Assembly (NCBI GenBank): GCA_913062745.1
Contig: CAJXXJ010000041.1
Location: 1 to 12,468, forward strand
Length of the DNA: 12,468 nt
Source of the DNA: an uncultured Phaeodactylibacter sp.
GTDB lineage: Bacteria; Bacteroidota; Bacteroidia; Chitinophagales; Saprospiraceae
Reading direction: 5' to 3'
Shown piece after piece: positions 7,474 through 12,468 of the stretch; position 1 is the first letter of the stretch; each line of letters opens with the position of its first letter. Under the pieces are notes generated by a model. The model was not told the origin of the DNA. It did not search any database and saw nothing but the letters and a program-made list of their open reading frames with translations. The position numbers and the translations under genes were made by a program.

Positions 7474-7520
7474 GGGTAAGCTCAATAAAACCAACCTTCA
7501 CCTTCTTACCCGGCTTTTTT
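7474..7520 (+). terminator. Candidate intrinsic terminator after the rRNA methyltransferase
   Basis: GGGTAAG (7474-7480) pairs perfectly with CTTACCC (7505-7511), and the right arm is followed by GGCTTTTTT (7512-7520). The loop of 24 bases is larger than normal and there is a GGC gap before the T-run, so the call is moderate. It lies 10 bp after the TAG of the upstream gene, as expected. Confidence 0.5.
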
Positions 7521-7560
7521 AAAAAAACTTTAAGAGGGGCATGGGAATAAACGGTGCACA

Positions 7561-7580
7561 AATGCAGTTATAATTGCATT
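7561..7580. promoter_or_regulatory. 20-bp near-perfect palindrome upstream of the vWA lipoprotein gene
   Basis: AATGCA-G-TTATAA-T-TGCATT is self-complementary except for the seventh position of each arm. It sits 46 bp before the ATG at 7627, in the only upstream space between the terminator and the gene. Such a dyad fits an operator for a dimeric regulator, or a small hairpin in the leader. No regulator is encoded nearby, so the function is inferred. Confidence 0.35.
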
Positions 7581-7626
7581 CTGGAAGTGAACCAGAGGAC
7601 CAAAAACCTTTTAAAAGAAGCTAGTT

Positions 7627-8733
7627 ATGAAGACCATCCCACTCTTATCGCTCGCCGTAATGGCCACAGCAGCCCTGCTCGCCTTCAGCAGCTGCAACAA
7701 TGACAAAAATGATAATCCGATCAATGCGAACCCGGACGAAATCCCGGACCCAAGCTGTACGGATGTCACTGCCGATGATGCCATTATCCTTCGTTTTGAC
7801 TATACCAACTATCAGGGAGAAGAGCCGTCCGTGGAAATCATCCCCTTCCGTACGGACGACCGCGTGAAGTACGACGCTACGATGTTTACACCGGAAATTG
7901 TAAACAACACTATGGTGATCCGAATCCCCAACATCCGGCTGATTGGCAATGACTTCAACTACACAGCGCAATGTGTAACTATCGAAGAATTTGATGAGTC
8001 CCGCCCGAGCAGCGACCGCTGGTTTGAGCAGACGGAATTTAAGAATCAGGAAGAGTTTTCAGAAACTAACCTCGCGACCATGCTTTGCCTCGATGTCAGT
8101 AGCTCTTTGGGCGAGGACCGCGAAAAGGTCAAGCAGTACGCAATCGACTTCGCTGAGCAGGTACTTGGCGGCACCACGAGCTCTACAAGCTTTGTAGGCC
8201 TGACGCTCTTTGCAGACACGGTAATCACCTACCCCTTCACGAATGAATTGTCAGATATCATCAACGCCATCAACAGCTTCCCCTATCCGGACCTTGATGC
8301 GCAGACTTTCACCCGCCTGAGCGACGGTATCCTTGCGGGCCTGGAAGCACTGGAAGAAACACAGGTAGAGGTGGATGACAAAGTGCTGGTCGCATTCACC
8401 GATGGCAATGACAACGGCTCCAATAACCCGACCGGCAATCAGCAGGCGATTATGGAATCAAGCTTCCCGCGCTACATGATTGGCCTCAAGGGCAAAGGGC
8501 TGGAGTACAATACCAACTACCTCAAAAGCCTGGCGAGCAACGACCGCTCTTTCGTAGAGGCAGAAAATGTGGACGAACTGCAGGAGAGCTTCAATGATAT
8601 CAATGAGCTGATCGCTAATATCTACACCATCATCTACAACCGTTCTCCGCAGACCTTTAATAAAGATGTGGATGACCCCATCAAGCTGCGGGCAATTTTC
8701 TACGCCAAGCCATTCCGTATCGACGATAACTAA
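7627..8733 (+). CDS. von Willebrand factor A (vWA) domain lipoprotein
   Basis: The protein has 368 residues and starts at ATG 7627. The N-terminus is a standard lipoprotein signal, with a hydrophobic stretch ending A-F-S-S before Cys23; the mature end C-N-N-D-K-N-D-N is polar and acidic, common in Bacteroidota surface lipoproteins. Residues about 45-118 form a beta-rich region of unknown type. A vWA domain covers about 149-335. It has a full metal-ion-dependent adhesion site: D-V-S-S-S (156-160), the threonine segment T-F-T (227-229) and F-T-D-G (257-260). vWA domains of this kind bind protein partners through a divalent cation, so an adhesion or assembly role at the cell envelope is likely; the partner is not evident. 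It is transcribed alone, downstream of a terminator-like hairpin and a palindrome, and convergent with pxpB. Confidence 0.88.
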   Translation: MKTIPLLSLAVMATAALLAFSSCNNDKNDNPINANPDEIPDPSCTDVTADDAIILRFDYTNYQGEEPSVEIIPFRTDDRVKYDATMFTPEIVNNTMVIRIPNIRLIGNDFNYTAQCVTIEEFDESRPSSDRWFEQTEFKNQEEFSETNLATMLCLDVSSSLGEDREKVKQYAIDFAEQVLGGTTSSTSFVGLTLFADTVITYPFTNELSDIINAINSFPYPDLDAQTFTRLSDGILAGLEALEETQVEVDDKVLVAFTDGNDNGSNNPTGNQQAIMESSFPRYMIGLKGKGLEYNTNYLKSLASNDRSFVEAENVDELQESFNDINELIANIYTIIYNRSPQTFNKDVDDPIKLRAIFYAKPFRIDDN

Positions 8734-8740
8734 AGATGCT

Positions 8741-8862
8741 ATGTGTGCCAAGTTCTAAGTGTGCCAAGCATCAAGACCTTTGGCCCTCCCCGGCAGTATC
8801 ACCCCCGGGGTTGCCGCCGGGCCACTTGAAAACTTGGCACTCTTGGATTCTTGGCCCCTTGG
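8741..8862. repeat. Periodic CCAAG / CTTGG inverted array around a GC-rich hairpin
   Basis: The left side has CCAAG at 8748 and 8764 with related CTAAG (8755) and TCAAG (8771) between and after them. The right side has CTTGA (8825) and CTTGG at 8833, 8842, 8850 and 8858, so both sides step by about 7-9 bases. GTGCCAAGTT (8745-8754) is the exact reverse complement of AACTTGGCAC (8831-8840). Between them TGGCCC (8781-8786) pairs with GGGCCA (8819-8824), and CGGCA (8791-8795) with TGCCG (8812-8816). The region separates two convergent genes and has no T-tract. It may serve as a two-way transcription barrier or be a dispersed repeat. Confidence 0.55.
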
Positions 8863-8878
8863 CCCTGCCAGGCCGCGC

Positions 8879-9571
8879 TTAGCGATCAGGAGGATCAGTG
8901 TAATCAAAACGAGCCGTATTCCTATCCTTCCTGTTTTCCACAAAAACCACCTCATCCCCCGCACGCAGCAAAAAAGGCTCTCGCCGTTCCGGCTCAAAAA
9001 CCGGGGCCATCGCCCGCCCGATAATCAGCCAACCACCGGGTGCCTCGAAGGGGTAAATGCCGGTCTGTAAGCCCGCCAGGCCGACAGACAGCGCGGGTAC
9101 CCGCTTGCGAGGTACGGACAGGCGCTTTGACCGAAGAGCCTCCGGTAAGCGGCCCAGATAGGGGAAACCAGGCAGGAAACCAATCATGTAGACCCGGTAC
9201 ACTGGCTCCTGGTGCAACCGGATGACTTCCTCCCATTCAAGTTGGGCAGCCTCCATTATCCGCTCCTTGTCCAGCGCATGTTCGTCATCGTAAGAAACGG
9301 GGATGCGAATGCGCCGGGCAGTACGGCGGCTGGCAGGGGGGAGTTGGGCCCAAAGCGCTTCCACCGCCTTTTTCATTTCTGCGAAAGCAGTAACCGCAGG
9401 GTCATAGCCAATTGTGAGGGAGCAGTAGGCCGGGATGGTATAGCGTACGGCCGCCCAGTTTTGCGTGGCCACCGCTTCATCAAGCCGTACCACCTTATCG
9501 TGGGTGGCCGGGTCGATGCGTTGCTCCATCTGTACCAGCAGTGCCGAGGAGCCGTAAGGCATAATTTTCAT
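8879..9571 (-). CDS. pxpB: 5-oxoprolinase subunit B (PxpB / KipI family)
   Basis: The protein has 230 residues. PxpB works with PxpA and PxpC in the ATP-dependent opening of 5-oxoproline (pyroglutamate) to glutamate, removing a metabolite formed by spontaneous glutamine and glutamyl cyclisation. Diagnostic segments are P-Y-G-S-S-A-L-L-V (5-13), H120, G-F-L-P-G-F-P-Y-L-G (131-140), R-x-x-V-P-A-L-S-V-G-L-A-G-L-Q-T-G-I-Y-P (155-174) and P-G-G-W-L-I-I-G-R (178-186). Its ATG overlaps the stop of pxpA by four bases (ATGA), implying translational coupling. The usual third partner, pxpC (the KipA/allophanate hydrolase subunit 2-like protein), does not follow; the next gene is convergent. An older name for the family is KipI, a sporulation kinase inhibitor in Bacillus, but the pxpA neighbour favours the metabolic role. 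Confidence 0.9.
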   Translation of the reverse strand: MKIMPYGSSALLVQMEQRIDPATHDKVVRLDEAVATQNWAAVRYTIPAYCSLTIGYDPAVTAFAEMKKAVEALWAQLPPASRRTARRIRIPVSYDDEHALDKERIMEAAQLEWEEVIRLHQEPVYRVYMIGFLPGFPYLGRLPEALRSKRLSVPRKRVPALSVGLAGLQTGIYPFEAPGGWLIIGRAMAPVFEPERREPFLLRAGDEVVFVENRKDRNTARFDYTDPPDR

Positions 9572-10335
9572 AGCGCCCGTTTTTGGATACCCTGCTCGGA
9601 AAAGTGCTCGTCCAGCGCTTGTGCGATCTGCAGTGCCTGCGGGTGATCACCGTGCAGGCAGAGGCTACGGGCCTGCAGTCGGATGGGCGCACCGTTCAGC
9701 GTCCGTATGGCACCTCCCGTAATGATGGCATGAGCCTGTTGCACCGCTTCCGCCGGCTGCTCGATAACAGCCCTGCCGAGGGAACGCGAGGCCAGCCTCC
9801 CGTCCGCAGTATAGCGCCGGTCTGCAAAAGCCTCCGGTATGAAATCCAAACCTGCCTGTCTTGCCCAGTCAGCCAGCGGGCTGCCCGCCAGGCCCATGAG
9901 TTTTAGCCCGGCGCCCAGGCTAAGAACAGCCTCCAGTACGGGTTCTGCTACCGCATGTTCGTAAGCCATCCGGTTGTACAGTGCCCCGTGCGGTTTTACG
10001 TAAGCTAACTGCCCGCCGAGGCTTTCCACCATGCCGCTTAGGGCCGCTACCTGATAGCGGATGACTGCCCGTAGTTCGTCCGCCGGCAGTTCCATATCCC
10101 GGCGGCCAAAGTAGGCACGGTCCGGATAGGAAGGGTGTGCCCCGATGCGCAGCCCGTGCTGCAAGGCCAGCCTGATAGCCTTTTCGATGAAAATCGGGTC
10201 TCCCCCGTGAAACCCGCAGGCAATATTGCAGGAAGTCAGGTAGGGGAACAAAGCTTCCTGCTCCGGCATCGGCCGCTCGTGCGTGCTTTCGCCCAGGTCG
10301 CAGTTGAGGTCAATATGCAGGGCCCGGCCCTCCAT
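9568..10335 (-). CDS. pxpA: 5-oxoprolinase subunit A (PxpA, LamB/YcsF family)
   Basis: The protein has 255 residues, near the usual family length of about 245-255. It is the predicted catalytic metal-dependent subunit acting on 5-oxoproline together with PxpB and PxpC. Family blocks are D-L-N-C-D-L-G-E-S (9-17), N-I-A-C-G-F-H-G-G-D-P (37-47), G-A-H-P-S-Y-P-D (65-72), V-K-P-H-G-A-L-Y-N (113-121), E-A-F-A-D-R-R-Y (168-175) and C-L-H-G-D (226-230). All expected His and Asp residues are present. The ATG at 10335 shares one base with the stop of the upstream gene (TAATG), and the stop overlaps pxpB by four bases, so all three genes are probably translated from one message. About six residues precede the usual family start, with no better internal ATG. 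Confidence 0.93.
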   Translation of the reverse strand: MEGRALHIDLNCDLGESTHERPMPEQEALFPYLTSCNIACGFHGGDPIFIEKAIRLALQHGLRIGAHPSYPDRAYFGRRDMELPADELRAVIRYQVAALSGMVESLGGQLAYVKPHGALYNRMAYEHAVAEPVLEAVLSLGAGLKLMGLAGSPLADWARQAGLDFIPEAFADRRYTADGRLASRSLGRAVIEQPAEAVQQAHAIITGGAIRTLNGAPIRLQARSLCLHGDHPQALQIAQALDEHFSEQGIQKRAL

Positions 10336-10787
10336 TACGGGAGCTCTCCGGTTTCGTCGCCTCCAAAGCGGTAGCCAAAGTTGATCTTAAAATAAGGAAT
10401 AATGCCTTCTCCGCCTATTGTACGGCCCACCCCCAGGCCGATGTCAAACAGCAGGTTCTTTTCAGAGACGGCTTTATAGCCAAACAGAAAACCGCCACCT
10501 GCCCCGAGCTCCGAGGCGCCCCCCAGAAATAAGCCGATGTTGAACCGGTCAGCTCCCCGCTTGGGGCTGAGATAGTGCTTGCCGGCTACGGTTAGCAGCA
10601 ATCCGCCTTCCGCTGCAAATAAATTGCCCTCCACACCCCAGAAGTCATTAATCCCCTGCTCTACAGAAGCGGATAAAGCTGGCACGAGCAGCAAGACCGG
10701 TGAGGCGCCTACATCCGTCTGTGCCGATACAGATTGAGAGAGCGCCGTGCTAAGCAGCAGCGCTGCAATGATGATTTTTTTTAGCAT
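10335..10787 (-). CDS. Small outer-membrane beta-barrel-like protein, unknown function
   Basis: The protein has 150 residues. A signal peptide (about 1-22, ending S-V-S-A before Q) indicates export. The rest alternates polar and hydrophobic residues with many glycines and aromatic strand ends, for example I-G-L-F-L-G-G, G-G-F-L-F-G-Y-K, L-L-F-D-I-G-L-G-V-G-R and the final F-K-I-N-F-G-Y-R-F-G. This is typical of a short beta-barrel such as the DUF3575-like group, though I cannot assign a family firmly. There are no enzymatic motifs. It starts 11 bp after the large T9SS protein and its stop overlaps the pxpA start by one base, so it sits inside an operon. A structural or transport role in the outer membrane is possible, but the link with 5-oxoproline metabolism is unproven. 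Confidence 0.7.
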   Translation of the reverse strand: MLKKIIIAALLLSTALSQSVSAQTDVGASPVLLLVPALSASVEQGINDFWGVEGNLFAAEGGLLLTVAGKHYLSPKRGADRFNIGLFLGGASELGAGGGFLFGYKAVSEKNLLFDIGLGVGRTIGGEGIIPYFKINFGYRFGGDETGELP

Positions 10788-10798
10788 GTCAATAAAGG

Positions 10799-12468
10799 TT
10801 AGTGTTTAATGATTTTGAATAATTGTGCGTCCACCGGGCTGGCCAGCCGCAGCCAGTAAGTGCCGGAGGGAAGCCCGTAAAGCGAGCAGACTCCTTCCGT
10901 AATGTCGCCGTAGCGCACCAGCTCGCCGTGCCGGACCACTCTTCCTTTGCTGTCAAAAACCGAAAAGGGTAAAAAGTCCGAACGGGTGTATCCTACAAGT
11001 TTAAGACGAACAAAGCCATCGGTGGGGTTGGGCCACAACTGTAATTGCCTTCCGGCAAAGTGGTTTTTTACCGAAGATGCGATCTCAATAGTGAGCTCAA
11101 GGCGGGCAGTGCAGCCGATGCCATCGCGTACAAAAACGGTGTAGTCGCCCGCCGCTAGCCCGGAAAATGTATTGCCGGCCTGGAAATTGAAACCGTCCAG
11201 GCTGTAAAGCAGCGTGCCGCTACCACCCTCTACGGATACCTCTATCTGCCCCTCACTGACACCGGCCGGCGTGTTTAGTACCTCAGCGCTCAGCATCAGG
11301 TTACAGGTAGGAATATCCACCTGCAATTGCTGCTCGCACCCGTTACCATCCCGAACCAATACTTCGTAAGTACCGCCCGGCAGGTTTAGGAACAGCGCCT
11401 CATCCTGAAACGTCTGCCCGCCGTCCACACTGTAGGAAACAGGCGGGACCGCGTTCTCCACGGTGACGAGCAGGGCAGCGTCATTGGCACCGGGAGCGCT
11501 TTCCTTTTCGGTATCTACCGCGATATCCAGCAGGCAGGTGAACGGCAGGCAAAACAGAAACCGCTTTTCAGTGCCGAAATTCACCTCTTCCTTCAGCAAG
11601 GCCGCCAGTAGGGTATCGCCGGCAGATATGCTGAGCGCCCCGGGCGGCGGACCGAGCAGCCCGTCTCCAAAACTGTCAAACAGCCGCAGCTCGTAGCAAC
11701 CATCCGACAGGCAGAGTGTCCGGCCATATATCGTATTGTCCTCCGGGAAGGGCCCGGCTTCCAGGATTACTTCGCCTTCCGCTGTAGCCAGTTCCCAGCT
11801 CGTCTCATTGGGGAAGTCGTCGGTAATCAGCCGGACAAGCACCTCCCGCCCCCCGGGGTTGGCCGGAAACCCTAAGGATGCTTCGTCGTTGCCGGGGCGT
11901 TCATCGGGAAGTCCATTGGGCATGCTGACAGACAGTTCCAGGGTATTCGTGCCGGATAGCACAGGGCTGAGGTGGACAATCAGTTCTTCTTCGCTGCCGG
12001 GGGGCAGCACGCCTTCCCAGTCAAGTACAGTGGTGTTGCCATTCAGCGTATAGCTCACGCTTGCGCTAAACAGCGTGTCGGTCCCTTCGTTAGCCAGCTC
12101 TATACTTGCCAGCACTGAATCGGAGCAGATGACGCCATCCGGCAAAACTACTCCGGCAATACTCGCATCATTGCGGGGCAGCTGCTCGATGCGTACCAGC
12201 AGGGTGTCATTGAGTGGGTTGCTATCCTCCGCCAGCGTGGCAAAAAGCTGAAAGTCGTAAACCCCGATTTCTGATAAATCCACCGTAGGCGTAAAGGTGT
12301 ACACCAGGCTGCCATCCGGCGGAAGGGTGTCGTTGAGCTGCTCCCCGGCTATCAGTGTGCCATCAAGCGCAAAACCTACTGAAATCCCACTGGCCGGGAA
12401 TAGCCCAAAGTTGCGGATGCGCAGCTGCACGCTTTCTTTTTCGCTCAGGCCGCCGGAAGTTTGGGGGT
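10799..12468 (-). CDS. T9SS-secreted CARDB / SprB-repeat surface protein (partial, N-terminus outside window)
   Basis: The frame is open to the window edge at 12468, so at least 555 residues are visible and the start is missing; the GTG at 12430 is an internal valine. Numbering from that valine, the order is: a CARDB-like adhesion domain (about 1-83); a second one (about 86-186); a cysteine-bearing beta-sandwich (about 197-296) with C-Y-E-L-R-L-F-D-S-F-G-D-G, a module often seen in Bacteroidota secreted proteins; two SprB-like repeats (about 300-376 and 378-450, with Y-S-V-D-G-G-Q-T-F and Y-S-L-D-G-F-N-F); and a T9SS type A sorting domain (about 463-543, starting L-W-P-N-P-T-D-G). No protease or hydrolase motif is visible in this part. 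It is probably a cell-surface or secreted adhesin-like protein, or the tail of an enzyme. The stop is 11 bp before the next gene on the same strand. Confidence 0.88.
   Translation of the reverse strand, partial: PQTSGGLSEKESVQLRIRNFGLFPASGISVGFALDGTLIAGEQLNDTLPPDGSLVYTFTPTVDLSEIGVYDFQLFATLAEDSNPLNDTLLVRIEQLPRNDASIAGVVLPDGVICSDSVLASIELANEGTDTLFSASVSYTLNGNTTVLDWEGVLPPGSEEELIVHLSPVLSGTNTLELSVSMPNGLPDERPGNDEASLGFPANPGGREVLVRLITDDFPNETSWELATAEGEVILEAGPFPEDNTIYGRTLCLSDGCYELRLFDSFGDGLLGPPPGALSISAGDTLLAALLKEEVNFGTEKRFLFCLPFTCLLDIAVDTEKESAPGANDAALLVTVENAVPPVSYSVDGGQTFQDEALFLNLPGGTYEVLVRDGNGCEQQLQVDIPTCNLMLSAEVLNTPAGVSEGQIEVSVEGGSGTLLYSLDGFNFQAGNTFSGLAAGDYTVFVRDGIGCTARLELTIEIASSVKNHFAGRQLQLWPNPTDGFVRLKLVGYTRSDFLPFSVFDSKGRVVRHGELVRYGDITEGVCSLYGLPSGTYWLRLASPVDAQLFKIIKH

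Overview
The window looks like chromosomal DNA from a GC-rich marine-type Bacteroidota, most like the Saprospiria (Lewinella/Phaeodactylibacter/Haliscomenobacter relatives). The evidence is three proteins ending in type IX secretion (T9SS) sorting domains, SprB-like repeats, weak or absent Shine-Dalgarno sequences, Bacteroidota-type -7 boxes (TAnnTTTG) and lipoproteins with short hydrophobic signals. The genus is an inference from style, not from a marker gene.

Layout. 1-147 (+) is the tail of a T9SS cargo protein. 190-2200 (+) holds two tandem paralogous lipoproteins, each with two EGF-like modules followed by a FISUMP/DUF1566-type domain; this block is clearly AT-richer than its surroundings. 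2264-2722 (-) is a small four-helix membrane protein of unknown function. 2743-2983 is a compact non-coding region with a strong hairpin/T-tract (terminator-like on the minus strand) and a 200-bp element bounded by about 32-bp inverted repeats (MITE-like or a dispersed intergenic repeat). 3005-6550 (-) is a large secreted M36 (fungalysin-type) metalloprotease with FTP propeptide, inserted PA domain, DUF11, a jelly-roll-like region and a T9SS tail. It diverges from 6715-7464 (+), a SpoU/TrmH-family rRNA 2'-O-methyltransferase of the RlmB type. 7627-8733 (+) is a von Willebrand A-domain lipoprotein with an intact MIDAS motif, preceded by a near-perfect 20-bp palindrome. 8741-8862 is a structured spacer with CCAAG and CTTGG words at about 8-bp periodicity around a GC-rich hairpin.

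12468 to 8879 (-) is a tightly packed gene string: the C-terminal part of a T9SS-exported CARDB/SprB-repeat protein, a 150-residue outer-membrane-like protein, pxpA and pxpB. The gaps are 11 bp, a 1-base TAATG overlap and a 4-base ATGA overlap, so at least the last three are probably translated together. PxpA and PxpB are two of the three subunits of the ATP-dependent 5-oxoprolinase; pxpC is not in the window.

I do not see a CRISPR array, tRNA, rRNA, recognisable transposase, phage gene or defence system. The most unusual items are the paralogous EGF-FISUMP pair, the inverted-repeat element, the periodic CCAAG/CTTGG structure and the pxpAB pair that lacks pxpC and is coupled to an envelope protein gene.
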